64,000 nt of DNA from Paraphysomonas bandaiensis (GCA_965644295.1 CBFFRP010000185.1:124001-188000), one strand, 5' to 3'. Numbered from the stretch's first letter, positions 39,788 through 53,160 are shown. Notes: generated by a model not told the origin, from the letters alone. Translations and numbers: made by a program.

Positions 39788-40009
39788 ATGGGGGGAGGTA
39801 ACGCCCAGAAGACTGCCACTTCAAGAGCCAGGCACGCCGAGAAGGCCGCTAAGACAAAGAACGCTGGCGGCGGAAAAGCTGGTAAGGACGCGCGCACAGG
39901 CGTCAATCAGCAAGAAGCTATGGCTGCTGCTGCTGCCAAGCGGGAAGAAATTAAAAAGAAGAGAGAACAGAAGGTATACATACGTATTCTGTATATAGAG
40001 GTGTACTGA
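39788..40009 (+). CDS. SERF/At2g23090-like small basic protein (first exon)
   Basis: Starts MGGGNAQKTATSRARHAEK and continues with Lys/Ala/Gly-rich sequence to EEIKKKREQK at 39973. This is the pattern of the 4F5/SERF-type and plant At2g23090-like N-terminus (MGGGN.QK...R..N.EK). The final 11 codons of the open frame (VYIRILYIEVY) start with GTATAC and look like intron read-through. A 39-nt intron to 40012 would give the tail QVTGQVEGYL...; I cannot confirm it. The family's cellular role is poorly defined; SERF proteins influence protein aggregation and nucleolar RNA. Confidence 0.6.
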   Translation: MGGGNAQKTATSRARHAEKAAKTKNAGGGKAGKDARTGVNQQEAMAAAAAKREEIKKKREQKVYIRILYIEVY

Positions 40010-41600
40010 CAGCAAGTGACAGGGCAAGTAGAGGGGTACCTATTGTCCACGGATACACCTTCACAAGGATATCTCGATATGTCTTCTTCGTTACATTGAT
40101 TTTCTAATGTAAATATAATGAGAGATGTTCAATTACTTACATTTACTATATCGGCTTGTGTTATACCATAAAACCTTCTCCCGGGATGTCGGAGGTGTTT
40201 CAGTTAACGGTCATGTGTATGTCGTTAACTCTGCAGTCTTGCGACATTCATTTGATCAGCGGTAGCCAACAATTTGTTGTTGACGACATTTACTACAATG
40301 TATATTGCAGTACATGAACTGGTATACCGGCTAAAGGGGTATACACGATTACAATGCTCCAATAAAGATTTAAGCTTAGTAACAAGAAGAAGAATATTTT
40401 GATCATTAGAGTGTAAAGCGATGAACACAGTAGTGTAGAAAAGTGAATAACAAAGCAGACCATATCTACCACATACAACGGAAGAGTTAGAAGTATAACT
40501 GATAATGACGATCATTATGTTGACGATCATGTATCTTTCAACAGATACTCTCTATAATTCAGTTCATGATATATTTCATTGAACATTATATTCCACATAT
40601 ACTATCTTATATTAAGATGAATCCTAATAGTTTCACCACGTTTTTTGCTGTCTTGAGAGCACAGCTAAATGTGGTGCCGGCGGCTTTTCAATTTCTGCTG
40701 CAAAATATGATAGGGTAGCTTATACCTTATATATTAATGAATAAAACATTATTATGAATAATAGGTGCTAACAGCTGTCGATAGCTATAAATTTGATTTT
40801 TGATGGAAAGTTTGCTTTTAGCTAGTTGTGTACTCAACTAAGACTTCAGCACTTCTACTACGCTCTGCTTGGGCACGGTAATAATAAACCCTGTGATTCT
40901 GGCTGACTACATCAGGCTCTCGTACATATATAGTGGAAGAGTAACTATGAAGATGTTCTTATATTACAGGCAGTACTAATTAATAATTAATAGATTAATA
41001 GCTATATGTAGGTATTATGTACGTATGTGTACTATACACTACACGACGACGTTTACAACAAAAATACAGAATTATAATTATAATATACTGTATATAATTG
41101 TCATGCCTATAATTAATTTACAATATATTGTAAGGTTTTTATTGGCGCCCACAATACAATATTTAGCTGATGTGCTCTAGTATGAAAGGTATGCAGTATG
41201 CAGCATGCATTGACTAAGGTCCTTTGTCCTTAGTCTTCCACACCTACTCACTCACTATTATTTCTGCTTTGTTTGTGTGCACTCTCTGCACTCAAAATTT
41301 CAGGACTCCGTTCAAAAAGTATAATTATTATACAATACTTCATCATCTATGCATGTTCTTATTGAGCACAAGATCCTGGTACTTAACAACGCATTTTCAA
41401 ATAAAAGCAATAGCATGAGTGTAGTGGGAAAAGCAGCAGTTACAAGAAATAGGTCATTCGATACACTGGTACTTTATTCAATTTACATAAATAAAATCGG
41501 AATTCAACTAACAAACATACCAACATAGATAAACCACGTCAGTTTATATATCACTGAAACTTTTATAACTGACACAAACAATCTGTGGTAGCAGCGCATA
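40010..41600. other. convergent intergenic region without recognised transposon
   Basis: 1.6 kb between the 3' ends of the SERF-like and MLO-like genes. AT-rich; possible second exon of the SERF-like gene near its left end. No other gene or transposon recognised. Confidence 0.45.
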
Positions 41601-44172
41601 CTACAGAGATTTAATCCACTTGAGCTTGTCATCGAATGATGACAATCGGTGCATCACGACACCACCTTTCGTGTGAGGACTCAATTTTTCAATTATTTTA
41701 CGTGCTACACCCCTCTTTCCTAACTTTCCAAGGTGACGGGTATTCATTTTAGTGTATAACTCTTGTCGCAATTTTTCTGCCTGATTCTTTTCAGATGCGA
41801 ACAAATATGATTCAAATTCCTACAAACCATAACCGTAGTGAGTTAGCAAGTCCTCGTATTATAACAACTCAACTTACTCCCATATCAATTGTAGCACCTC
41901 CATTTATATCAATGCATGAGAATATGAACTTTATCTTATCTGGACCATAAAGCATTCCACAAGAGAGAAGCATATCAGAAAACTCCCTCCGGGAGAGACA
42001 TATACCATCCGAACTGAACCTGTTGCATATAGCCACCATACCTTTCCGAGGGTCATTTTCGTTCTCATCTCTACAACTCTTGAGGTATTTGTTTTTGAAT
42101 TCCTCAGATGCAGCGGCATTAGCTGCAGATTGTTCCATTACACTTCCGACGATATCAAGGTTGAGTAGCGTAATCGCTTTGAGCACCGAAACGGATCTTA
42201 TAGCCATAGCCAGGAAGGGGAATCCGACTAGAGCCGGCAATAGCGCAATCACTATCAATTTTATTGTTTTATCCTGTCTGTGGGAGGTTTCAAGTACCAC
42301 TGATATAACATGTGTGCTCCACCAGGCCAGGTAGAGAGAGTTGCAGGTAATTACGAAGTCAGCCAGTGCATATAATAGCTCCGGCCAACGGAACCAGAAC
42401 ACTGCTCTGAAATTCTGCTTTTGTACATTTCTCTTGAGTCTATGTCTTAGACGGGAGCTGGTGTTGGTTTCAGGCTTCTTAGACTTAGTAACCTCACCCT
42501 GAACGAACCTAGTAAGGCTTCTCCTCCAACTTTCACCAGAGGATTGCTGCCTCATGACTGGCCTACGAGGTTTGGCAAGAGCGGTGAATTGTTCCAGCGC
42601 ATTCGGGAAAGAAATAATATTTCCGTCACCGGTAGCGAACTTTGGAGATAGCACAGCCTTCGATTTAGGAGATCTATTATTACTTCTAGTGCTTTTCATA
42701 GATATCTCTCTGTTACTGTTGTTATCGGCAATTTTTCCGTTACGGCCTGAAGGGACGTCATGCACCGCCCCCGGTTGGTCTTCCTCACTACTGCTTCTTG
42801 ATTCCTCGTCGTCTGACTTTTCTTCTATAGCGCTCACCCGCGAAAATGTGCGTGTGACAGCTGAGACGCGGGTGTTCGATGCGACTTCCGATGGATGCTC
42901 GTCGTATGATCCCACCGAAGTGTCAATTTGTATTGGTGGTAATGGTTCACTCAGAAGAAGCTTTCTCTTGCTGAATGGGTCATCTGACCCCTCTTTCACT
43001 TCCGACTTGACTTCATCCTCCTCGCCATTAATAGAGGTAGAACTAGAATCTCTGCTCATCTGGTATGATTCACTAGCTATCCTAGCCTTCAGTCTACTCT
43101 GTAGCCCTGCCTGACGCAGTTTCGAGACAGCTTTTAGCACAGATTGTCGTAACCGTCGTCCAGATATCTTCCGCTTGTTGGCTTTCGTGTACTCCACCTG
43201 CAAACGCAAGTTTTTCTGTTCAGCCATAATCTCCGCTATTGTTTGCCGCACATAATCATTCCTGACGGCTGCAGAGGCTAGTGCCTCATTAGCATGATCC
43301 TCCGCCAGCAGGAATACCGTGTAGTCTTCAATGTCACTCACACCACAGGTCTCTATAAGCTTGAGTTCACTGGAACGACCCCAATAGAAAAGCACCACAC
43401 ACAGTAACGCATTCAATGCCCCACCAGCTGTAAATATCCAAATTTCTCCGCTTCGATCTTCACAATTTTCAGGACAATGGCGCTTCCAGACCTCTACTTC
43501 AATTGCAGCGACCAAAGTCAGGCAGAGCACTACGCACCATTTTTGGGCTGATATCTCTATAATTGACAGGATGTTAGCTTCATGCGTTGTCCGCAGAAAC
43601 ATCCCGAAGTCAAGATCACCTAGACCAGTGCTGATGCCATATGCACTGGTAAATATACTCCTTAGCATCCGAAACTCTACTTGGTCCCGGGGTTTGCAGA
43701 AGGGAATGTACCTTGCTTTCCACCATATTGAATTCTTAGCCTCTTCAACATTCAGATTCAATTCTTCTGATGAGATATTAGCTGCAACGTTCCAAATCTG
43801 CGCCTGGCCTACTGACCCAACCATAATGAAAATACCTTGCACACAAAAGAATGATGCCATCACGAAGCAGCATATATCCGCAAACCCGAAAGCTTGGTAA
43901 AACGTTGTTGACAGCTTAACATCAGTTTGGTCTAAAATCGTAAAAATGAAGGACGCAAATCCCACCATCATTATCTCTCGATACATTCGTTGTAACATTA
44001 AATGGTAAGATGTGCCCAAAGTAAATATTTCTAAGGAATTCAATGCTTCAGAACATATGGTCAGATATGCGGCGACCATCGCAAATGCGCCGAAGAGAAA
44101 ATATCCATTATTCGTTGATCCAAAAATATTCGCACTCTCTTCGTCTCCATCGTATACGTCAGTCACATTCAT
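41601..44172 (-). CDS. MLO-like multi-pass membrane protein with C-terminal EF-hand
   Basis: Exons 44172-41878 and 41819-41601, 58-nt intron (GTAAGT...TTTGTAG); 837 residues. Hydrophobic spans at about 23-43, 66-82, 98-120, 208-228, 243-264, 596-618 and 637-660. Several blocks fit the MLO family: YREIMMVGFASFIFTIL (MLO: EL..LGF.SLLLT), FGMFLRTTHEANI, AQKWCVVLCLTLVAAIEV, and especially NFRAVFWFRWPELLYALADF (MLO: ..FWF.RP.LLL.LIHF). MLO proteins are seven-span membrane proteins linked to Ca2+ signalling and, in plants, to defence and pollen-tube control. The loop between spans 5 and 6 (about 280-590) is very long, Ser/Lys-rich. Residues 755-766 (DINGGATIDMGE) form a canonical EF-hand loop, split by the intron between residues 765 and 766, so the protein carries its own Ca2+ sensor. 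Divergently paired with the C2CD3-like gene. Confidence 0.78.
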
Positions 44173-44839
44173 TGTGGAAGTTAGTTTATATGTGCTTTGC
44201 TTCAGGCTGTGTATGGAACTACCAGATCAAGCATACGCTCATGCAGTTATTAGGGCGCATACACCCCTATACTATCATATATGTATATCAACGAAAAACA
44301 TCAAACTGTAAAGGCGTGATATTATTAATATTTTACGACAGTGATCAGAGTGTTGGCAATCAGATATATATATACGCACCCCATAGATATGAATTCGTAT
44401 GCGTGAAACAGTCTAATGCTCTGTTCGTACCTCATCCTCATCCCCAACTACACACTTACGCACGCCATCAGCTTCAACTACATCCCGAACCGTGTGGTAC
44501 ACTTATACAGTGCCTACCGTACTGCTGTACTGTACCCAGATATGTAAAAATAACGAAAGGAGGAGCAGCAGATAATGCTAATGAATTCAAAAATTGAAAA
44601 TGCAGTCCGCCAGTTTGTGTAGACATATATACGTATATAGGTATACGTACCAGGAGTCCTGTACTGTTGGAGATCTGTACCTGTGATGTTGAGCATGTAT
44701 GTAGATGTATGCACATGCTGTCGGGGCATCCACTGACACTGATAATGTTACAGTTTCCGGCACATATATTCGACACACAGGGATGAGATAATTGAGTGAC
44801 TGGAAACACATGTCTGTTATTCCCTCTTGCACCCTTTGA
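44173..44839. promoter_or_regulatory. divergent intergenic region, presumed bidirectional promoter
   Basis: 667 bp between the MLO-like and C2CD3-like start codons. Contains a GTATAC-rich stretch (ACGTATATAGGTATACGTAC near 44630). Regulatory role inferred from position. Confidence 0.4.
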
Positions 44840-47800
44840 ATGTATTCAAAGATGAGTGGCGGGGCTGTGATATACGACTCTATTCCTCCTCTTATAAGTG
44901 GGAAGAAAACTGGCCAACTAGTTGTGCGGATTCCGAAGATAGATATCGACGATGGTCGCGTTGGTGTTGGATATAAAGCACAGTTTGAGTGGTGGGGCCA
45001 GAAGGTAGAGCCAGCAGTGTTGAATATCCCGTGGAAGGCGGGGCAGGCTATAGATGAAGCAATCTTTCCGATTCGTGTTGATCGGGGCTCTCTTGAGGGG
45101 TATCTTTCAGACATGGAGACTCTGATTATATACATATATGACCCGGAAGGGAAGTTGTATGGTCATGCTGAGATCCCTCTTGACCGCCTCATAAACAATA
45201 GTCTATGTCATAGTGGTCCTGTTGTTGTTAGGAGCAGCGATGCTACAGACATGTTAGGGAAAATATACGTCGATATTATCACTGTGTTTGGTGATCTGAG
45301 TTCAAAACGAATTAAAAAATTGGAAAGTAAAGCATTAAGTAGCGTAAACACTTTTCAACGCATGGAGGTTAATTTTACTATATGCTGCAGGTAGTTTATA
45401 ATAGTGTATTGCAGGCACTTGTTGTGACTGACAATTCTGGGCGGTACACGGAGTGGCCAAAGACAAGTAGTGGTGGGGGTGATTTCAAACCCCAGGAACG
45501 GAGGATGCCTCTTACGGAACAAGAGCCAGCATCTCCTGTGAGTAAGGATAAAATAAAAGTGGGAAATGGATATCCGGAGCGAGATGGAATACCGCTGCTT
45601 GCTAGGAGGGCTGCTGCTCGTCGTAGGGCTGGAGGTGGTAGGCACCGTCAAAGTGGAAGAGGGAGAGAATATACGGGAAAAGTTCTCCCAAATTTACGGG
45701 AAGAGGGGGACGGGGAATCGTTGATGTCAGGTGTCACTGAACAAAAGAAGAGTGACAAGCGGGACGATTCTCCTGCCCCTACACCCCCTCTACCTGCTCC
45801 TGATCACCCTCCCTCTTTGGTGTCCAATATCAATAGTGGATCTGTTGTGACTTCTGCAACTGCCAGTAAAACTGCTGTACTTGTTCGAGCACAGCACTTA
45901 CTATCAAAGGTGAAAGCTTCTCTGGGATCCCGGGATGAACCAGGAGCAGAAACCAAGCCTCAAAGAGGTATAGAAAACAATATGACGGCACTGGGAGATT
46001 TGCCTCGTAGCCAGGGTGTACGCCGAACCCACTCGAAAGTAGGTGAAGTGGATTGGCTACTCAGAGGAGTGCCAGAAGTATGGGATGAAGAGGTCGAAGT
46101 CTCAGATGAGCTTGTTGAGAGACTAATTTCAGAGGGAGGTCGGCCCCCAGCACAGCTAGCTTTTCCTTCACTTTATGCAGCCTCTCAGCGTACTCTGGCT
46201 AACTTAGAGGGCGTACGCCGTCTTCGCCTAACCTTCAGTGGCCTTCACATTTATAGTGCTCGGTATGGTGTTCGGCGGGAGGGATCTTATATAGTTGTTC
46301 AGCCGCCTGCAGGATGCACTAGTCCACACGGAGGAGAGCGATCCTCCACTGTGGATTTGCCTGAAATGGGCACGGAACCATCCGCTAGAAGCAAAAATGT
46401 GTTGCGGGGATATGCTGTGGGGAAAGTGGTATTAGGCATTTGTATAGAATGGGGTGTCTGCCTTACGGATGGGGTGCTGCGGGACTGGTTGGCCTCCGAC
46501 GGGGTCAGCGGCACTGTGCGGGTGGAGCTGTACAGTTATCTGTCACCTCCTGCTCGGAAGCCTCGACATCGGGGGAATGAATCAGAACCAGAATCACAGG
46601 GAAAGACGTGGACATCTCCAGCATTATTGTTAGCGCACGCGGATATTCCGATGGGCAGTCTACTGAGCACCGCCGCTCTGAGTGCAATGGTCACCGTCGA
46701 TCTTGTTGTGGACCAAGCTTCTCAGGCTACCATAGCCGATAGACTTATGCGCTTGCCCACCGGTTCGCACTTACGCACTGCAAAACCCTTGGGAGACACA
46801 CTGGGCACACTTTCGTGTGAAATGGCTCTGTTGGATGAGAATAGTCGACCTTTACTGGCTGATGGATGCGAAAGCGATGCTGTTCGAGATACGACTCCAA
46901 CTCATAATTCCTCCCCAATCCGCGCCTCTGTCCGCCCCTCCCCTGCATCTATCAGCACCGGGGCTAACTTGAGCACCAACCTCGATTCTGCATTGGGATA
47001 TGTCCCGTCGGAGCCTTCGGGTCCAGCAGAACCAGTACGTATCGGTGTTGCGGTCCATCACCTAGACCTCTGTTTAGACGAAAGCACTCTAGATGCTATG
47101 ACGGTCCCGATAAACAAGGAGCCCGTCAGAGTTGTCATCGAATACAAGATCGCTCTATCAACTGGAAGGTAAGTGTTGCCATGTCGTGGAGTGTGTTGAT
47201 TATTGTCGTCTTGTTTTAGCATCAGAGATCAGGTCGACACACTTGTGGCTGCTCACCGACTATCCCTTCCAAAGCACACAGTGGAACTGTCATCGGGTAG
47301 GGTTCATACTGTGCACGACATCATGAACTGGAGGTTTATATACTTTGAGGTGTGGCTCAAGTGGCGCGGCCTACTGTACCCAGGTAATGACGAGAGCAGA
47401 CTTTTGGGCCTTGTGAAGTTCCCCGTTCACACTTGTGTGGGGGAGTGTGTATCCTTACCTGTAGTGGATCCTTCGACGGGTCAGCATCGTGGCCATCTTT
47501 ACTTGACTCTCCAGTTTCACCACATGACCGAGCAGGATGCAGAAAATCTGTTGGAGAAGTGCCTAACTACAGAGAGTGTGAGGCGTATGCTGCGGAGTGT
47601 GGAAGGGAGCAAGGTGCAGGAACAGTGCAAGAGAGCTTTCTCCGTTGGGACGGAAGAAGATGTGGATACTGTAGCTTCTGGAAAGGTGCCTGTGCAGCAG
47701 AATTCGGAAGGGAATACATTGAAAACTACTGGCGGGTTTAGTAAACCCGTGTCGTCGACATCCACCCCAGCTAACAGCCTCGACCGCCCCATAGCAGCTT

Positions 47801-50800
47801 CTAGTTCACAGTTAGAAGCCAATCCTTGTGAGAGGGAGATAAATGGTGATCAGGACTTTCCCTCTGTGGCCCCTCCAAAGGTATCGGGAGAACCAGATCT
47901 GTCGTTTAGTCTATCCTCTAATACCAAAGAAGTTGGGGGTGGCTCTAGGAGTACTGTTGTTGCCACTTCTATGACCGGAACGTTGACGCTATCTGCTGAT
48001 AGTCTAATTGGGGGACTATTTAGTCGCCTACTTGACCGGGAAAGCAGAACAGGCAGTGCGACCAATAGCTTGGACAGTATTGATGCATTGCGATCAGGAA
48101 TCTCCGGTAATCCATCAGCAATGAACGGTGCTGTTGCCACACCACCTCTTTGCAGATCTGTTAGCGAGACTTCGGTTGAACAATTGCCAAGCTCAAGTGA
48201 TGTTAGAGGAGGCACCGTTGCAGTTGGACAGGGACATATTCTGGATATGAACGTCGAAGATAGCTTTAGCCGTATCGTGGAAGAATTGGGAGGAGCTGTT
48301 GCTGGTGCCATGGGGTGTTTTGTATGCTATAACTTCCCGGGTCTCGCTGACTCCGTGGTAGATTCATGGGTGTGTTACTAACTTATTGTAATGTTTCAAC
48401 TGACAATGACGTTGTTGCAGAATTCCGTCCGCAATGTACGCGGTGGCAAGTATGACGGCCAGATGTGTCTGTGGTGGGACGGGGACTGTTCGGTGTTAAA
48501 CAGTCGCAACAGACACGAATTTGATGTTCCACCCGGTCGGTCCGCACTGGAGGTGCTCGGTCTGACAGACGGGGCGGGCCTAGATATTTTCCTTGTGCCA
48601 AGTGATTCGGAGGGGAATATGCCTGTCACACCTGTATGCGTGGGGCAAACAAGCCTGCCAGCTGAAGCCCTCAGCACTCTTCTAAATCGTGCTGGGTGCT
48701 CTCAGGGAATCTCACTGCCTCTCCGTGATCCGAGAGGGCAGCTTCTTCAATCAGAGCTTAAGCTGTTACTCTCCCACCGTATCGTGCCAGTGAACGCACG
48801 TCGTAGCAGCGCCGAGCCTGTATCTATTCAACCCATATCTGCGTCGGATATGTCCCCCACTCATCCCGTTGACAACTTAATGGTGGAATCGGCACCTGTC
48901 GGTTCTGATGAAAGGAATAGTGATGATGTTGTTGATAAATTGGATCGACCTGGTCTCTCTGTGCGGGTTGATCGTGCTGTACACCTCTCCGATGAGCTGC
49001 TGTCCCGAGGAGTGGAAAACGTGTTCGTGAGATGCTCACTGAGATATCCTTCCGATGATGTGGTAAGTCGCTACATTAAGTGAATCATTCCCTCAACTGT
49101 GTTGAAGGTATTTACAAGTGCTTTCGAAGATACATCCAAGTCGTTTTCAACCAAAGTACGAGGGTTTGGTGATAGTGTGGTGTGGGACGAGGAACACGTA
49201 GTTCACCTACCAGACAGAGCGATTGATTCTGTTGGTCAGCCGATGAGGGTGTTCCGGCGAGTGTGTCTTGTAGCGTCTTTACACTCCCGTCAGGAGTGGA
49301 GATTTCGCCAGGAACGGGCTTCTTATATTGCAGACGGTCCGCAGGTTGGAGATGTTAGCATCGGGTCTGCGGTAGTGGACCTCGCGTTACTGGCCTCTGG
49401 ATGCGCGAATGTGGAGGGATGGTACCATGTCCTTGATGACAACCAACGGTCTGTTGGACAGATAAAATTGTCTGTTGCGCCGAACCTCTTTTCGACGTCG
49501 CCATCTATAGCGCCCAGTATTGAAGATACCGAAGTACCCTATGTTGGGAATGATCATCACTTAGAGGAGGATTCGTTTGTGTCAGGTGCTGGAGGGACGC
49601 TCAGTGAAATGGTGGCCTCTATCATGCGGGAGCTCGAGGCTTCCTCAAGTGCAGTTTCCTCATTACACAAATATGAGCCACTGGGTGGCATGAATGAGAG
49701 TGGCGAGAGTTTTGAAGAAAACTCGATGACATCAGGTGGGAGTGCTAGGTCTGACTCTTTCATGAATGACGTGGTGGAATCACCCCCTGGTGAGATACTG
49801 GACGGCTCTATGTCTGTTCTAATGAAGGAAATGTACTCACCCTTTGGAGGGTGTGATATTTCAGACGAAGATGATAATGACGGCAATGTCGGAGAAGACA
49901 ATGAACAATATGAGTCAGGGGTGTTTGAACAGGGGACTGAAGATTCTAAGTTATTTGAGAGAAAGAGTAATATTGTATGCGACTTGGGGGAGCCTAACTC
50001 ACCACTGAAGGTCTCGTTGGATTCTAAGTACGAAATTAACAGTGTCAGTGGGTATGAAAGTGGTGCAAGGAGTAGAGTTTCTAGTTTGGACGGTGATGCA
50101 GATGCTGCCAGTGAGTTAGAGAGCGCAGGCTTGCTAGATGATAAGAGTGATGTAGTGTTCTGCAGTGATGTGGGTTCGGACGACAACTCAATCAACTCTG
50201 GAAGTTTAAACTCATGCTCTAAGCTAGAGGTATTAAATGATGCTTACGATATCACGGAAACTGGAGAGAAAAGACTTGATGAAGAAGTAAGGGAGAGTGA
50301 TGGTGATGAAGATTCTTACAATTTGGAAAAACATCGAACAGAGGATATCTCTCACTCTATCGATATCTCTGGTGAAGACAACGGACAGCGTAAAGAATGT
50401 TTACTGAGTGCTTCTGCAACGGAACTACTGCCTGAAGTATCAGCGTTGAGTACTTCCATATCCGATCCATGTCTATTTGACTCTGTATGTGATATGCAAC
50501 CTGCGGATTCTGTGCTGAGTACATCTGAAATTAATTCTCTGCCAGAGAATTTCGTTTTGGATTCATCTGCTTTACCTGAGGATTCTATTTTGAGTGCATC
50601 AGTTGCCGACCAGCACCCAGATGTGGCTGTATTAAGTAATTCAATGTCTGATTTTGTTGATGTGGAGCATAACTTGGAATATGGAAACTCAAATTCTCCT
50701 TCTGGCGGCAAAGGACAATTACAGCTTGACGCAATATCTGTTGAAGATTCGGCATCTCTTCATTTAACGACAGATGTTGCGCCGGAATCTACCATGATCG

Positions 50801-51288
50801 AAACGAACGTGCAGGAGTTCGAAGGCAAAAGTGATAGTAGGTTGTCACTTTGTGATGTTGGTGTGCAGATAGTTCCGGAAGAAAGCCCTGGAAGTCCCCA
50901 TGTTTCTGAGAGAGAAAAACCTAGCGGTACTGAACCAAGCGGTAACAATATAAGGGAAGCATGTTCCACGCCTCCCCTCAGAATATTTGAGCCTTCCGCT
51001 TTGAATATACACTCCTGCTCTTCAGAAATAGAAGAACGGAAGGGTCCCGAGCATTCGCTTCCTGTGAAGGATCCTTTATGTACACTAAGATGCGATGCCC
51101 ATGGTATATCTGAGCTAGTGAAGAGTGTCATGATGACGAATGCGAGAAGCGCTCCGTGGGCTGAAAACCCTGGAAGGAGAAAAAAATTTGTCGATGCGGA
51201 AACGGAGAGAATATCGAGAGTGATGTTAGGTTCCGTGAGAGTATACAGCAGACTAGATAACTTGGCACCTGAAAATAAGTCGCTCTGA
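44840..51288 (+). CDS. C2CD3-like multi-C2 centriolar protein
   Basis: Five exons: 44840-45367, 45415-47168, 47220-48369, 48421-49062, 49108-51288. Introns are 47, 51, 51 and 45 nt; every junction keeps frame; 2084 residues. The N-terminal domain (about 10-155) fits the C2CD3 N-terminal C2: IPPLISGKKTGQLVVRIPK, a paired-tryptophan strand YKAQFEWWGQ, and GYLSDMETLIIYIYDPEGKL. Later C2-like blocks are in exon 2 (GVRRLRLTFSGLHIYSAR), exon 3 (WRFIYFEVWLKWRGLL, GHLYLTLQFHH), exon 4 (GGKYDGQMCLWWDGD) and across exons 4-5 (LSVRVDRAVHLSDELLSRG, GWYHVLDDNQRSVGQIKL). The C-terminal 550 residues are acidic, Ser-rich and likely disordered. C2CD3 sits at the distal centriole and is needed for appendages and ciliogenesis; human C2CD3 is about 2350 residues. 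The first intron has a weak donor (GTTAAT) and is my least certain junction. Confidence 0.65.
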
Positions 51289-52232
51289 TAAATGTATAGT
51301 TGAAGCTTTGTAATTATCTTGATTTCGTTTTGTTGTTTGTTTTCTTCGTAATATGATTTAATCATTGAATACTGTAGTAGTACAGGAAAACTTCATGGCA
51401 GCAGTGTGGAATACGTTTTGTTATGATCATTGAGTTTAGAAAGAAAATCGTATACTAGCTTCAAAGTACGACGACATGAAAGCGAAACGAGTGAACAAAG
51501 TACTAACATGTTGCTGTTGTGATGCCGTTTCGGAATATGCAGTTTACAACATCTATCATAGTAAGTGGTATATTCAATAATAAATATGAAATATACTAGA
51601 AATAACTAAAATATAACAGTGGCTGTATAAGATCGTTACTATTTAAAGCGCGAATCTTTGGTTGGAAGAATGAAGTTAACAGTGTAGCAAGATACAATAA
51701 TGATACGCAATACGCAAGGTATATAATCGCGTATATATATAACTGATCGCGTATTCTTTATACGGAACTTAGTCATCATACATCATACATCTTACTTAAA
51801 AGGTTCACAATAATGTCAATCTCTTATAAATTTAATTATACATGAAACTGTTCATGACATGATAGATGAGTAATGAGTGGTGTGTAGTGTAGCTGCATCG
51901 TATTCTATGTTTCCACCTCATTATTATATTAACGCTATGCATTGATAACGTTCGGCATTGCTAAGTGATAATTACTTGGTGTTTCGCATTCTTCTTTGAT
52001 GTGAAGTATAAGTAGGATGCAATGCAGGATGTATCTGAGACACTTATTGCAATGGGAATTTATACTAACCCTAACCCTATCCCTTAAAGAACGGGTGTAA
52101 CATAATAACACTCAACCCTAACCCTAATAATTGTTATATTATAAAAGAATACAACAACAAATTTTAATCGCATTTCAGTATACCTTGTACAGTCCCAATA
52201 ATATATCATCGTATATAATAACTACTACGACT
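51289..52232. other. intergenic with short telomere-like repeats
   Basis: 3' flank of the C2CD3-like gene. At 52065-52080 and 52116-52128 are CTAACCCTAACCCTA-type runs (two units each). Otherwise AT-rich, no gene seen. Confidence 0.55.
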
Positions 52233-52710
52233 CTCTCAACAATGTAGGACTCGCACCTTCTGGGGGATAAATACCGGAGAAACTAACGTGAGCCGAATAT
52301 ATAGTCAGTACATATTGTTCTGCCCGCTCATAGCCTAATACTTGTGTGGTGCAAGGGGGGCACTAACAAGTTTTGCGTGTTGACGAATAAACAGGCATCC
52401 GGGACTGGGCCCACCTCAAGAGTACCAAGAGGGTATTGGGCTGCCTGTTGAAGTCAGTCATCCAGGATGAGTTCATCTTAAGGAATCAACAATCCTGAAG
52501 TCAGCAGCTGTCAGGTATATCTACATTCTGCTTGTTCACTGCGTTTGGTTTGAGTGATAGAGCGAAAGTGGTTGTACCTCTTGGTGCTTGCGGTGACGCA
52601 CAAGCAGCTTTCGTAGCGTTAAATAGAGTAAGATATATATCAGAGTTAAGCACTAAATTTGTCCTGACTTTCAAATGCCTATATATTGCTAATAATAAGA
52701 TATTCACTAC
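52233..52710 (+). mobile_element. SINE-like element with LINE-type tail
   Basis: Same layout as the TSD-bounded copy at 60336: head CTCTCAACAATGTAGGACTC, GGATAAATACCGGAGAAACT, ATATATAGTCAG, CTTGTGTGGTGCAAGGG; middle GAATAAACAGGCATC, CCTGAAGTCAGCAG; then TTGAGTGATAGAGCGAAAG, CTTGGTGCTTGCGG, GACGCACAAGCAGCTTTCG; tail GAGTTAAGCACTA and ATATTCACTAC. I could not find a convincing TSD, so the ends are set by alignment to the other copies. Confidence 0.7.
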
Positions 52711-53065
52711 TATCTCACAATGAATTCAGTTGTGTGCTTTGCATTCACCATTAACAATAACAATTCTAGTGCATGTTAAATACCCATCATCGAAACATAC
52801 ATGTAGTCAAGATATTATACAATTTATATTAATTTATACTTTTTAATCTATGTATAAGTTGTTACAAAAGTCTTAACAGCTACTATACACAACATCACAA
52901 CAGACTTCTATTCTACTAAACATACTGAACTTCATACATTCATTACTCTTTTACTTAGATACTTCAAAGCGAAAAGAAAATTGTAGATTTTATTTCATAC
53001 TACTGTTAGTTTAATGATTAATAATATCACTAAAAATGCTTGTTAAACACTTATACTATCTATCC

Positions 53066-53160
53066 CAGGGCCTGGTAACCATTAATGGCCCAGTAATGGT
53101 AGTCCAGTTCCCGGCAATTATAATGGCCCATTAATGGCCATTAATACCTACTAACTTAAA
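53066..53160. repeat. hAT-type terminal repeat, fragment
   Basis: Starts CAGGGCCTGGTAACCATTAATGG... and shares CCCGGCAATTATAATGG and GGCCATTAATAC with the complete 125-bp MITE at 60080. It has no recognisable right terminus and may be one end of the hAT copy whose transposase remnant lies just to the right. Confidence 0.55.

Noticed and set aside
42554-43114. Plus-strand 186-codon frame
   Set aside because: Antisense to the MLO-like coding exon; Ser/Leu composition is that of a reverse frame.
44840-45394. Separate short C2 protein ending at 45394
   Set aside because: A 47-nt GT..AG intron joins it in frame to the next exon, and C2CD3-like architecture continues.
49557-50711. Minus-strand frames of 212 and 119 codons
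   Set aside because: Antisense to the acidic Ser-rich exon 5 of the C2CD3-like gene.
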